NCBI RefSeq assembly: GCF_900110735.1
Contig: NZ_FOET01000014.1
Coordinates: 62,001-126,000, forward strand
Reading direction: 5' to 3'
DNA length: 64,000 nt
From: Streptomyces radiopugnans
GTDB lineage: Bacteria; Actinomycetota; Actinomycetes; Streptomycetales; Streptomycetaceae
A program made the translations under genes and the position numbers. Of the stretch, positions 7,481 to 16,413 are shown one piece after another; positions within the stretch are counted from its first letter, which is position 1; each line of letters begins with the position of its first letter. The notes beneath the pieces were generated by a model that made no database searches, was not told where the DNA came from, and saw only the letters and a program-made list of their open reading frames with translations.

Positions 7481-7594
7481 CCGACAGGGGAGCGCGCACA
7501 GCGCTGAGAGTGCGGTGTCGCCGGAGCAGCCGAGAGGCCGCCCGGGGAGCCGCAGACCCTCGGACCTGATCCGGTTAGTACCGGCGTAGGGAGT
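7481..7594 (+). promoter_or_regulatory. TPP riboswitch (THI element)
   Basis: The conserved thiamine pyrophosphate aptamer blocks are present: GCGCTGAGAG at about 7501-7510, then ACCCTCGGACCTGATCCGG at 7557-7575, then TAGTACCGGCGTAGGGAGTC up to 7595. The GGGAG at 7589-7593 that would serve as ribosome-binding site for the GTG at 7604 lies inside the conserved 3' strand. Bound TPP should therefore hide it and reduce translation of the transporter operon. That mechanism is inferred. Confidence 0.93.
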
Positions 7595-7603
7595 CAGAAG
7601 AAA

Positions 7604-8704
7604 GTGCACACCAAGCTCCGCCGCGCCCTGGGCGCGGCCGTCCTCGGCACGCTCACCCTCTCCGCCCTCACCGCGTGCGGCGGCTCGCAGTCCTCCGGGG
7701 ACGGCGGGGGGAAGGGCGGGAAGGACAAGACGGTCACCCTGGTCGCCCACGACTCCTTCGCGGCCTCCGAGGCCGTGCTGGAGGAGTTCACCGAGAAGAC
7801 CGGCTACAAGGTGAAGGTGCTGCGCGGCGGCGACGCCGGCTCCTCCCTCAACCAGGCCATCCTGTCCAAGGACAACCCGCAGGGCGACGTCCTGTTCGGC
7901 GTGGACAACACCCTGCTCTCCCGCGTCCTGGACAACGGCCTGTTCACGCCGTACGAGGCGGAGGGCCTGGCGAAGATACCGGCGCGGTACCAGCTCGACG
8001 CCGGGGAGCACCGCGTCACCCCCATAGACTCCGGCGACGTCTGCGTCAACTACGACCGCGCCTACTTCGACGAGCGCGGCATCGCCCCGCCGAAGACCCT
8101 CGACGACCTCGCCGAGCCCGCCTACAAGGGCCTGCTGGTCACCGAGAACGCCGCCACCTCCTCGCCCGGACTGGGCTTCCTGCTGGCCACCGTCGCCGAG
8201 TACGGCGAGGGATGGCCGCAGTACTGGGAGAAGCTGAAGGCCAACGACGTCGAGGTCGTCGACGCCTGGGAGCAGGCGTACTACGACCGCTTCTCCGGCT
8301 CCTCCGGAGGCAAGGGCAAGGGCGACCGTCCGCTGGTCGTCTCCTACGCCTCCAGCCCGCCCGCCGAGGTCCTCGGCGCCGACCCCGCGCCCGAGCAGGC
8401 CCCCACCGGGGTGGCCACCGGCACCTGCTTCCGCCAGATCGAGTTCGCCGGACTGCTCGATGGCGCGGACAACCCCGAGGGCGGCAAGGCGCTGCTGGAC
8501 TTCATGACCGGCCGCTCCTTCCAGGAGGACCTGCCGCTGCAGATGTTCGTCAACCCCGTGCGCGAGGACGCGGAGCTGCCCGAGGTCTTCACCCGGTACG
8601 GCGAGACGATCGACGAGCCCCGCACCATGGCCCCCGAGAAGATCGCCGAGAACCGCGAGGCGTGGGTCAAGGCGTGGACCTCGGCCGTCGTGCGGTCGTC
8701 GTGA
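7604..8704 (+). CDS. thiB: Thiamine ABC transporter substrate-binding lipoprotein
   Basis: Extracytoplasmic thiamine/TPP-binding protein of the ThiBPQ importer. The 366-residue protein has a lipoprotein signal with lipobox LTAC and cysteine at residue 25, followed by a Gly/Ser/Lys linker and a periplasmic-binding fold beginning KTVTLVAHDSFAASE. The segments VCVNYDRAYF and VEVVDAWEQAYYDRFSG fit the thiamine-binding branch. The GTG start lies ten bases after GGGAG of the TPP riboswitch, which supports the substrate. The permease start follows one base after its stop. Confidence 0.92.
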   Translation: MHTKLRRALGAAVLGTLTLSALTACGGSQSSGDGGGKGGKDKTVTLVAHDSFAASEAVLEEFTEKTGYKVKVLRGGDAGSSLNQAILSKDNPQGDVLFGVDNTLLSRVLDNGLFTPYEAEGLAKIPARYQLDAGEHRVTPIDSGDVCVNYDRAYFDERGIAPPKTLDDLAEPAYKGLLVTENAATSSPGLGFLLATVAEYGEGWPQYWEKLKANDVEVVDAWEQAYYDRFSGSSGGKGKGDRPLVVSYASSPPAEVLGADPAPEQAPTGVATGTCFRQIEFAGLLDGADNPEGGKALLDFMTGRSFQEDLPLQMFVNPVREDAELPEVFTRYGETIDEPRTMAPEKIAENREAWVKAWTSAVVRSS

Positions 8705-8705
8705 G

Positions 8706-10379
8706 GTGAGGACGGGCATACGTGCGGGGACGGCTGCGCGCCTAGCGCTCGCGGCGGTGCCGGCCGTCTTCCTCGCGCTGTTCTTCGCCTACCCCGTCGC
8801 CGCCATCACCGCCCGCGGGCTGTACGACGGCGGGCGGTGGCGTCCGGAGCGGATCGCCGCCGTCCTCACCGACCCCGACATCCTCGGCGTGGTCTGGTTC
8901 ACGCTGTGGCAGGCGGCGGCCTCCACCGCGCTCACCCTGCTGCTGGCGCTGCCCGGCGCGTACGTGCTGGCGCGTCTGGACTTCCCCGGCAGGCGGGTGC
9001 TGCGGGCGGCGGTCACCGTGCCGTTCGTGCTGCCCACCGTCGTCGTCGGCTCCGCCTTCCTGGCCCTGCTCGGCCGCGGCGGGCTGCTGGACCAGTGGTG
9101 GGGGGTGCGGCTGGACGGCGGCGTCACCGCCATCCTGCTGGCCCACGTCTTCTTCAACTACGCCGTGGTCGTGCGGATCGTCGGCGGCCTGTGGGCGCAG
9201 CTCGACCCCCGCCAGGAGGAGGCCGCGCGGGTGCTCGGCGCGAGCCGGTGGGCCGCCTGGCGCACCGTGACCCTCCCGGCGCTCGTCCCGTCGGTCGCCG
9301 CCGCCGCGCTGATGGTCTTCCTGTTCACCTTCACCTCCTTCGGCGTCGTCCAGATCCTCGGCGGCCCCGGCTACGCCACCCTGGAGGTGGAGATCTACCG
9401 GCAGACCGCCCAGCTGCTGGACCTGCCCACCGCCGCCGTCCTGACCCTGCTGCAGTTCGCCTCGGTCGCCGCCCTGATGGCCTTCCACTCCCGCACCCTC
9501 CGCCGCCGCAGGACGGCCCTGGGCATGGTCGACGCCGCCCGCACCGCCCGCCGTCCGCGCGGGGCCGGACAGCGGGTGCTGCTGGCAGGGGTGCTGGTCC
9601 AGATCGCCGTACTGCTCCTGGCCCCGCTCGCCGTGCTCGCCGAGCGGTCCCTGAGCGGCCCCGGCGGCTACGGGCTGCACCACTACCGCGCCCTGGGCTC
9701 GGCCGACGCGGCCGGCGGCACCTTCACCGTGGCCCCGCTGGAGGCGGTCGGCAACTCCCTGGCCTACGCGGCCACCGCCACCGCCGTCGCCCTGGCCGTC
9801 GGCCTCCCGGCGGCCGTCGCCCTCACTCTGCGCGGTCCGGGAGGCCGGGCCGGACGGCTGCTGCGCGGCCTCGACGCGCTGCTGATGCTGCCGCTGGGCA
9901 CCTCGGCGGTCACCGTCGGCTTCGGATTCCTCATCGCCCTGGACGCCCCTCCGCTGGACCTGCGCTCCTCGTGGATCCTGGTCCCGCTGGCCCAGGCCCT
10001 GGTCGGCATCCCCTTCGTGGTGCGCACCCTGCTGCCGGTCCTGCGGGCCGTGGACACCCGGCTGCGCGAGGCCGCCGCGATGCTGGGCGCGTCGCCGCCG
10101 CGCGCGTGGCGCGAGGTCGATCTGCCGCTGGTGCGGCGGGCGCTGCTGGTCGCCGCGGGGTTCGCCTTCGCCGTCTCCCTGGGCGAGTTCGGCGCCACCG
10201 TCTTCATCGCCCGCGCCGACGCACCCACCCTGCCCGTCGCCGTCGCCCGCCTGCTGGGACGGGCCGGAGAGGCCAGCTACGGCCAGGCCATGGCGCTCAG
10301 CACGATCCTGATGCTGCTGTGCGCGGCGACCCTGCTGGCGCTGGAGGGCGTCCGCACCGACCGATCGGGGGAGCTGTAG
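8706..10379 (+). CDS. thiP: Thiamine ABC transporter permease
   Basis: A 557-residue integral membrane protein made of two fused permease halves. Each half carries the EAA loop that contacts the ATPase: EEAARVLGASRWAAWRTV in the first and REAAAMLGASPPRAWREV in the second. About twelve hydrophobic segments are visible. This double-length layout is typical of ThiP. The GTG at 8706 follows the thiB stop by one base, and thiQ starts three bases after its own stop, so the three genes are one operon under the riboswitch. Confidence 0.92.
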   Translation: MRTGIRAGTAARLALAAVPAVFLALFFAYPVAAITARGLYDGGRWRPERIAAVLTDPDILGVVWFTLWQAAASTALTLLLALPGAYVLARLDFPGRRVLRAAVTVPFVLPTVVVGSAFLALLGRGGLLDQWWGVRLDGGVTAILLAHVFFNYAVVVRIVGGLWAQLDPRQEEAARVLGASRWAAWRTVTLPALVPSVAAAALMVFLFTFTSFGVVQILGGPGYATLEVEIYRQTAQLLDLPTAAVLTLLQFASVAALMAFHSRTLRRRRTALGMVDAARTARRPRGAGQRVLLAGVLVQIAVLLLAPLAVLAERSLSGPGGYGLHHYRALGSADAAGGTFTVAPLEAVGNSLAYAATATAVALAVGLPAAVALTLRGPGGRAGRLLRGLDALLMLPLGTSAVTVGFGFLIALDAPPLDLRSSWILVPLAQALVGIPFVVRTLLPVLRAVDTRLREAAAMLGASPPRAWREVDLPLVRRALLVAAGFAFAVSLGEFGATVFIARADAPTLPVAVARLLGRAGEASYGQAMALSTILMLLCAATLLALEGVRTDRSGEL

Positions 10380-10381
10380 GG

Positions 10382-11419
10382 ATGGCATCGCTGCGACTGG
10401 ACGCCGTCACCGTGCGCTTCGGGAGGCGCACCGCCCTGGACGCCGTCGACCTCGACGTCGCCGAACACGAGATCGTCTGCGTGCTCGGCCCCTCCGGCAG
10501 CGGCAAGTCCACCCTGCTGCGGACCGTCGCCGGACTGACGGAGCCGGACGCCGGACGGGTGCTGCTCGCCGGCCGCGACCAGCGGGGCGTGGCCCCGCAC
10601 CGGCGCGGGGTGGGCCTGATGTTCCAGGACCACCAGCTCTTCCCCACCCGCGACGTCGGTGGCAACGTCGCCTTCGGACCGCGCATGCGCGGCGAAACGC
10701 GCGCGAGGGCCGAGGAGCGGGTCGCCGAACTGCTGGAACTGGTCGGCCTGCCCGGGGCGCAGAGGCGGCCGGTCGCCGCCCTCTCCGGCGGCGAGCAGCA
10801 GCGCGTCGCGCTCGCCCGCGCGCTCGCGCCCAGCCCCGGCCTGCTGATGCTGGACGAGCCGCTCGGCCAGCTCGACCGGTCCCTGCGCGAGCGGCTCGTG
10901 GTGGAGCTGCGGCAGCTCTTCCGCCGTCTGGGCACCACCGTGCTGGCCGTCACCCACGACCAGGGCGAGGCGTTCGCGCTCGCCGACCGGGTGGTGGTGA
11001 TGGAGGCCGGGCGGATCGCCCAGACCGGCAGCCCGGTGGACGTGTGGCTCCGCCCAGCCTCGGAGTTCGTCGCACGCTTCCTGGGTTTCACCAACCTCGC
11101 CGCGGCGACCGTGCGGGGGCGGAGCGCGGAGACCCCCTGGGGCGCGGTGCCCGTACCGCCCGGCGCGCCGCAGGGGCCGTGCACCCTGCTGGTGCGCCCC
11201 GCCGGGGTACGGCTCACCGACCCCGGTGGGGGACTGCCCTGCACCGTCACCGCCCGCACCCTGCGCGGCGGCGGCTCCTCGGAGATCTCCCTGCTGCTCG
11301 CACCCGGGCGCGGACCCGCGCTGGAGGCCTCCTGCCCCCTGCACACGGCACCCGATCCGGGCACCGCCGTGTCCGCAGCCTTCGACGCGGACGAGGTGGT
11401 CGTCCTGCCCGCGCGGTGA
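10382..11419 (+). CDS. thiQ: Thiamine ABC transporter ATP-binding protein
   Basis: ATPase that powers thiamine import. The 345-residue protein has Walker A GPSGSGKST at residues 36-44, signature LSGGEQQRVALARAL, Walker B LLMLDEP followed by a normal D-loop, and the H-loop AVTHDQ. A C-terminal TOBE-like regulatory extension follows from about residue 240. The ATG at 10382 begins three bases after the thiP stop. It is the last gene of the riboswitch operon and is convergent with the next permease. Confidence 0.92.
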   Translation: MASLRLDAVTVRFGRRTALDAVDLDVAEHEIVCVLGPSGSGKSTLLRTVAGLTEPDAGRVLLAGRDQRGVAPHRRGVGLMFQDHQLFPTRDVGGNVAFGPRMRGETRARAEERVAELLELVGLPGAQRRPVAALSGGEQQRVALARALAPSPGLLMLDEPLGQLDRSLRERLVVELRQLFRRLGTTVLAVTHDQGEAFALADRVVVMEAGRIAQTGSPVDVWLRPASEFVARFLGFTNLAAATVRGRSAETPWGAVPVPPGAPQGPCTLLVRPAGVRLTDPGGGLPCTVTARTLRGGGSSEISLLLAPGRGPALEASCPLHTAPDPGTAVSAAFDADEVVVLPAR

Positions 11420-11427
11420 GCGCGGGC
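11407..11427. terminator. Short hairpin over the thiQ stop
   Basis: GCCCGCGC at 11407-11414 pairs with GCGCGGGC at 11420-11427, with the thiQ stop codon in the loop. It is a weak candidate for ending the convergent transcripts. Confidence 0.35.
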
Positions 11428-11488
11428 GGGAACGCGGACAGAGGGAACGGACGGGGCAACGGGCGGGCAGGGCGGCGCGGTCCCGTCC

Positions 11489-12721
11489 TCACCGCACCAG
11501 GGGCGCCGAGGCCAGTTCCGCCACCAGCCAGGCCGTCGGCACCAGCACACCCAGCAGGGCCGCCACCCGCAGCGCGGCGGCGGCGCGCAGCAGCCGCCGC
11601 GGTACGCCGAGCCGCCGCAGCCCGTCGTTGGCGGGGGCACGGGCCGCACGGAACTCCGACGCCGCGCTCAGCGCGCCCGCCACCGCGCACACCACGACCA
11701 CCGCCGTCCCCAGCGCGGCCAGCGGCCCCACGGCCGGCGCCCCGCCGCCGAGGACCGCACCCGGCCCGCGCAGCCGGGCCGCGGCCAGCGCCCCCGCCGT
11801 CACCGCGCACAGCACCCCCACCGGATGGCCCACGCGCGGGGCCTCCTCCCGCAGCACCCGGCCCGACAGCAGCCGCAGCACCCCCGGCCGCCCGACCGCC
11901 AGCAGCAGCCCGCACAGATGGACCAGGCCCGGACCGGCCAGCACCAGCCCCGCGGCGATCAGCAGCCAGCCGGCCACGATCCCCGGTCCCAGGGCGTCCA
12001 GCGGGCCCGGCAGCGGCATCCGCGGGCCGGCGGAGGCGATGAACCGCTCGACGGCGTAGGCCTCCAGGGCCAGACCGGTCGCGGTGACCGCCACCCCCCA
12101 GGGCAGCCCGGCGGGCACCGGCGGCGGCCGGTGGGGGAGGGCGGCGGCCGGTCCCGGCCGGTGGCCGCCGGGCACCGCCCGCATCCGGGCGGTCACCGCG
12201 CTCGCCCCGGCCGCGGCCAGCGGCGGCACCGCCAGCAGCGTCAGCGCCGCAGCCCGCGGCAGCGGATGCCCGGCGCCCAGCAGCTCACCCGCCGCCCCGG
12301 CCAGCGGCGCCCCGTCCAGGGCCCCGCCGAACGCGCCGTCGAGCGCGCCGCCGAGCCCGCCGCGCAGATGGAGGAAGACCGGCAGGGCCAGCGCGCACCC
12401 CAGCGCGCAGTACAGGCCCGTGGCGAGCGCGGCCAGCAGCGGCAGCCGCGCGGGCCCCACTCCGACCGCGTCCAGCCCGGCCCGGGGGCGCACACCCGGG
12501 TCACTGCGTACGACGGTGACGGCGAGGTGCACACAGGCGGCCAGCGGCACCGCGCACCACAGCAGCCGGGCCGCCGCCGCGCCGGGCCGCTCCGGGTGGG
12601 CGACGGCATGGCCCAGCGCGCTCAGCAGCAGGAATCCCACGGCTCCCGCGGTGCAGGCGACCAGCGTCCGCCGTGCCAGCGCCGAGGGACGGGAGGTGCG
12701 TACTAGGCGGAGAGCGAGCAC
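11489..12721 (-). CDS. FtsX-like ABC permease
   Basis: A 410-residue hydrophobic protein with about eight to ten membrane segments. A LRRLGVPRRLLRAAAALR segment near the C-terminus is typical of MacB/FtsX-type permeases, where it precedes the last helices. I chose the GTG at 12721 because the overlapping ATPase gene ends at 12703, so the two share 19 bases and are probably translationally coupled. The C-terminus reads ELASAPLVR. Substrate is unknown. Such pairs in actinobacteria often export peptides or lipophilic compounds. Confidence 0.75.
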   Translation of the reverse strand: MLALRLVRTSRPSALARRTLVACTAGAVGFLLLSALGHAVAHPERPGAAAARLLWCAVPLAACVHLAVTVVRSDPGVRPRAGLDAVGVGPARLPLLAALATGLYCALGCALALPVFLHLRGGLGGALDGAFGGALDGAPLAGAAGELLGAGHPLPRAAALTLLAVPPLAAAGASAVTARMRAVPGGHRPGPAAALPHRPPPVPAGLPWGVAVTATGLALEAYAVERFIASAGPRMPLPGPLDALGPGIVAGWLLIAAGLVLAGPGLVHLCGLLLAVGRPGVLRLLSGRVLREEAPRVGHPVGVLCAVTAGALAAARLRGPGAVLGGGAPAVGPLAALGTAVVVVCAVAGALSAASEFRAARAPANDGLRRLGVPRRLLRAAAALRVAALLGVLVPTAWLVAELASAPLVR

Positions 12722-13452
12722 GCTGCCCTGCCCTCCGGACCGGGTCTCACGGGCGTGTCCGTGGGCGGCGGGGCGTCGGGGCCCACCCGGCGGCCGTCCA
12801 CGAGCGTGACCGCGCGGTCCGCCACTCCCGCCACCCTGGCGTCGTGGCTGGCCAGCACCACCGTGATCCCGTGCGAGCGGGCCGCGGTGGTCAGGGTGCG
12901 CAGCACCTGGGCGCGATCGGCCTGGTGCAGCGGCGCGGTCGGCTCGTCGGCGAAGACCACCGCCGGGGAGTGGGCCAGCGCGCGGGCGATGGCCACCCGC
13001 TGCCGCTGCGCCTGCAGCAGCGCGCCCGGCCGGCTGCGGGCGCAGTACCCGACGTCCAGCCGCTCCAGCCACTCGCACGCGGTGCGGCGGGCCCGGCGCC
13101 GCCCGGCGCCCGACAGCAGCAGCGGCAGCGCGGCGTTCTCCCACACCGTCAGCTCCGGCAGGAGGTGCGGTTCGCTGCCGATCCAGCCGAAGCGGTCGCG
13201 GCGCAGCCGCTCGCGGGCCGGTACGGGCAGGGTGTGCAGGGGGACGCCGTCGAACCACACCTCGCCCCGCGCCGGCACCAGCCGTCCCGACAGGCAGCCC
13301 AGCAACGTGGACTTGCCGCAGCCGCGCGGTCCGGTGACGCAGAGGATCTCGCCCTCGCGGACCCCGACGCACACGTCCAGCAGCGCGGGCGAGCCCTCGT
13401 ACTCGTGGTGCAGCCCGCGCGCCCGGAGCAGGTCCTCGGGTGCGGCCACCAT
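12703..13452 (-). CDS. ABC transporter ATPase with degenerate motifs
   Basis: A 249-residue LolD/MacB-like ATPase starting at the ATG at 13452, with a GGAGG site eight bases upstream. Walker A GPRGCGKST (residues 41-49), Walker B AVVFADE (164-170) and an H-loop SHD are present. However, the Q-loop reads WIGSEPHLLP where glutamine is expected, the signature reads LLQAQ (145-149) instead of LSGGQ, and the D-loop after DEPT reads APLH instead of GALD. It may hydrolyse ATP poorly or need a second ATPase. It overlaps the permease gene and is divergent from the dehydrogenase at 13748. Confidence 0.8.
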   Translation of the reverse strand: MVAAPEDLLRARGLHHEYEGSPALLDVCVGVREGEILCVTGPRGCGKSTLLGCLSGRLVPARGEVWFDGVPLHTLPVPARERLRRDRFGWIGSEPHLLPELTVWENAALPLLLSGAGRRRARRTACEWLERLDVGYCARSRPGALLQAQRQRVAIARALAHSPAVVFADEPTAPLHQADRAQVLRTLTTAARSHGITVVLASHDARVAGVADRAVTLVDGRRVGPDAPPPTDTPVRPGPEGRAACSLSA

Positions 13453-13747
13453 GACGGGCACCTCCGCTCCTCGCCTTGGGTCGTGCCTCCTCCCCGACGG
13501 CTTGCAACGAGCGCCAGGGGGATCGGTCACTGGCACGGTACGGACCACGGCCGCGGCCGCGGTGGCGGCGGGCGCGGGAGCCGCCCAGTTTCCTCCGAAT
13601 GGTCCTTCGGAGAGTTCTCTCCAGTATTTCCGCCATTCGGGTGCCCGGAGCGGAAGAAATCCCGGACGGGCAGGTGTGCCCAACACGTTCTTCGATGGTT
13701 AGGGTGGGTGTTCCACTCATCGGACAACAGAGCAGGAGTGCGCGAAG

Positions 13748-15196
13748 ATGGGCACCGAACTGCGTCGGCTGCGCAACTACATCGACGGGGAGTTCCGGGA
13801 CGCCGCCGACGGGCGCACCACCGAGGTCGTCAACCCGGCGACCGGCGAGGTGTACGCGACGGCGCCGCTGTCCGCCGCCGCCGACGTCGACGCGGCCATG
13901 GCCGCCGCCGAGGCCGCCTTCCCCGCCTGGCGCGACGCCACCCCCGGCACCCGGCAGACCGCCGTCCTCAAGATCGCCGACGCGATCGAGCGGCGCGCCG
14001 ACGAACTGCTGGCGGCCGAGTGCGAGAACACCGGCAAGCCGCTGGAGCTGACCCGGCAGGAGGAGCTGCCGATGATGCTCGACCAGGTCCGCTTCTTCGC
14101 CGGTGCCGCCCGCCTGCTGGAGGGCAAGTCCGCCGGCGAGTACATGGAGGGCATGACCTCCTTCGTGCGGCGCGAGCCGGTCGGCGTCTGCGCCCAGGTC
14201 GCGCCGTGGAACTACCCGATGATGATGGCCGTGTGGAAGTTCGCCCCGGCGCTGGCCGCGGGCAACACCGTCGTCCTCAAGCCCTCGGACACCACCCCGG
14301 CCTCCACCGTCCTGCTCGCCGAGATCATCGGCGGGGTGCTGAAGGAGCTGGACCTGCCCGCCGGGATCTTCAACGTCGTCTGCGGCGACCGCGACACCGG
14401 CCGGCTGATGGTCGAGCACCGCGTCCCGGCGATGGCCTCCATCACCGGCTCGGTCCGCGCGGGCATGGAGGTCGCCGGCAGCGCGGCCAAGGACGTCAAG
14501 CGGGTCCACCTGGAGCTGGGCGGCAAGGCCCCCTGCGTGGTCTTCGAGGACGCCGACATCCCGGCCGCCGTCGAGGGCATCCGCGACGGCGGCTTCTTCA
14601 ACGCCGGACAGGACTGCACCGCGGCCACCCGCGTACTGGTCCACGAGTCGGTCCACGACGAGTTCGTCGCGGCCCTCACCAAGGCCGCCGCCGAGGTGAA
14701 GACCGGCGACCTCGGCGACGAGGACTGCTTCTACGGGCCGCTGAACAACCCCACCCACCTGGAGAAGGTCACCGGCTTCATCGAGCGCCTGCCCGACCAC
14801 GCCAAGGTCGAGACCGGCGGCCACCGCGTCGGCGACAGGGGCTACTTCTTCGCCCCGACGGTGGTCTCCGGCCTGCGGCAGGACGACGAGATCGTCCAGA
14901 ACGAGGTCTTCGGCCCGGTCATCACCGTCCAGAGGTTCACCGACGAGGCCGAGGCCGTTCGGTACGCCAACGACGTCGAGTACGCCCTGGCGTCCTCGGT
15001 GTGGACCAAGGACCACGCCCGTGCGATGCGGATGTCCAGGGCGCTGGACTTCGGCTGCGTGTGGATCAACACCCACATCCCGCTGGTCGCCGAGATGCCG
15101 CACGGCGGCTTCAAGAAGTCCGGCTACGGCAAGGACCTCTCCGCGTACGGCCTGGAGGACTACACCCGCGTCAAGCACGTGATGACGGCCCTCTGA
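13748..15196 (+). CDS. Aldehyde dehydrogenase, probably gamma-aminobutyraldehyde dehydrogenase
   Basis: A 482-residue NAD(P)-dependent aldehyde dehydrogenase. The catalytic Cys lies in NAGQDCTAATRV and the general-base Glu in VHLELGGKAP. The N-terminal LRNYIDGEF and overall layout resemble the PatD/Prr group, which oxidises 4-aminobutyraldehyde to GABA in putrescine breakdown. The gabT gene 3 kb downstream supports this, but the exact aldehyde cannot be proved from sequence. Start is the ATG at 13748 after GCAGGAG. It is divergent from the ABC pair across about 295 bases. Confidence 0.82.
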   Translation: MGTELRRLRNYIDGEFRDAADGRTTEVVNPATGEVYATAPLSAAADVDAAMAAAEAAFPAWRDATPGTRQTAVLKIADAIERRADELLAAECENTGKPLELTRQEELPMMLDQVRFFAGAARLLEGKSAGEYMEGMTSFVRREPVGVCAQVAPWNYPMMMAVWKFAPALAAGNTVVLKPSDTTPASTVLLAEIIGGVLKELDLPAGIFNVVCGDRDTGRLMVEHRVPAMASITGSVRAGMEVAGSAAKDVKRVHLELGGKAPCVVFEDADIPAAVEGIRDGGFFNAGQDCTAATRVLVHESVHDEFVAALTKAAAEVKTGDLGDEDCFYGPLNNPTHLEKVTGFIERLPDHAKVETGGHRVGDRGYFFAPTVVSGLRQDDEIVQNEVFGPVITVQRFTDEAEAVRYANDVEYALASSVWTKDHARAMRMSRALDFGCVWINTHIPLVAEMPHGGFKKSGYGKDLSAYGLEDYTRVKHVMTAL

Positions 15197-15225
15197 GACG
15201 CCCGTGCCCCGGCACGCCTGCCGCC

Positions 15226-15262
15226 CTCCGGCCCCGCACCCCTCCCGGGCGCGGGGCCGGAG
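15226..15262. terminator. Bidirectional terminator hairpin
   Basis: CTCCGGCCCCGC at 15226-15237 pairs exactly with 15251-15262 across a 13-base loop. It lies between the convergent dehydrogenase and deaminase genes and can serve both. Confidence 0.75.
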
Positions 15263-15278
15263 CCGGCCGGCGATCCGG

Positions 15279-16316
15279 TCAGCGCGGCCAGGCGGCCAGG
15301 TACGCGTCGATCTCGGCCGTCAGGGAGGACTTGACCTGCGCGGGCGCGAAAGAGGCCGTCACCGCGTTCTTCGCCAGCTCCGCCACTCCGGCCGCGTCCA
15401 GCCCCAGCAGCCGGGCGGCGATCTCGTACTCCGTGCACAGGTCGGTGCCGAACATCGGCGGGTCGTCGCTGTTGACGGTGACCAGCACCCCCGCCTTGAC
15501 CATCTCCGCGATCGGGTGCTCGTCCAGCGAGGCGACGGCGCGGGTGGCGACGTTGGAGGTCGGGCAGACCTCCAGCGGGATGCGGTGCTCGGCCAGGTAC
15601 GCCAGCAGCTCGGGGTCGCGCACGGAGCTGGTGCCGTGCCCGATGCGCTCGGCGCGCAGGGAGTCCAGGGCGTCCCAGACGGTCCGCGGCCCGGTGGTCT
15701 CGCCCGCGTGCGGGACGCTGTGCAGCCCCTCGGCGATCGCGCGGTCGAAGTACGGCTTGAAGTGCGGGCGCGGCACCCCCACCTCCGGACCGCCCAGCCC
15801 GAAGGAGACCAGGCCCTCGGGGCGCAGCTCGCAGGCCAGCCGGGCGGTCTCCTCGGCGGCCTCCAGCCCCGCCTCGCCGGGGATGTCGAAGCACCAGCGA
15901 AGGGTGACGCCCAGCTCGGCGGCCGCGGCCCGGCGGGCGTCCTCGATGGCCTCCATGAAGGCGCGCTCGGGTATGCCGCGCCGCGTCGAGCTGTAGGGGG
16001 TGACGGTCAGCTCGGCGTAGCGGATGTTCTGGCGGGACATGTCCCGGGCGACCTCGTAGGTCAGCAGCCGGACGTCCTCGGCGTCGCGGACCAGGTCCAC
16101 CACGGACAGGTAGACCTCGATGAAGTGGGCGAAGTCACTGAAGGTGAAGAACTCCGCGAGAGCTTCCTCGTCGGCCGGGACCGCGGAGTTCGGGTGCCGG
16201 GCGGCCAGCTCGGCCACGATGCGGGGGGAGGCCGATCCGACGTGGTGGACGTGGAGTTCGGCCTTGGGAAGGCCGGCGATGAACGCGGACAGACCGCCGC
16301 TGCCGGGGCTGGGCAA
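15279..16316 (-). CDS. Deaminase of the adenosine deaminase family, likely 6-aminodeoxyfutalosine deaminase
   Basis: A 345-residue metal-dependent deaminase. The TTG at 16316 is the best start because GGAGG (complement of 16321-16325) lies four bases upstream; the frame extends further but would overlap the divergent gene. Zinc ligands are visible as H22 and H24 in ELHVHHVGSASP, then HAGET and the NSDDPPMF pair of aspartates. True adenosine deaminases read HLDG after HxH, whereas HHVGSASP is shared with the Streptomyces COG1816 enzymes shown to deaminate 6-aminodeoxyfutalosine in the menaquinone pathway. I prefer that role. Plain adenosine deaminase is the alternative. Confidence 0.8.
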   Translation of the reverse strand: MPSPGSGGLSAFIAGLPKAELHVHHVGSASPRIVAELAARHPNSAVPADEEALAEFFTFSDFAHFIEVYLSVVDLVRDAEDVRLLTYEVARDMSRQNIRYAELTVTPYSSTRRGIPERAFMEAIEDARRAAAAELGVTLRWCFDIPGEAGLEAAEETARLACELRPEGLVSFGLGGPEVGVPRPHFKPYFDRAIAEGLHSVPHAGETTGPRTVWDALDSLRAERIGHGTSSVRDPELLAYLAEHRIPLEVCPTSNVATRAVASLDEHPIAEMVKAGVLVTVNSDDPPMFGTDLCTEYEIAARLLGLDAAGVAELAKNAVTASFAPAQVKSSLTAEIDAYLAAWPR

Positions 16317-16413
16317 GATTCCTCCAGATGGACGGGGGCGCGGCCATGGTAGGCGGGGGCCGGGCGAGGCGCACGCACGCCTACGATGGCCGGACACGCG
16401 ACGAGGAGGGGAC

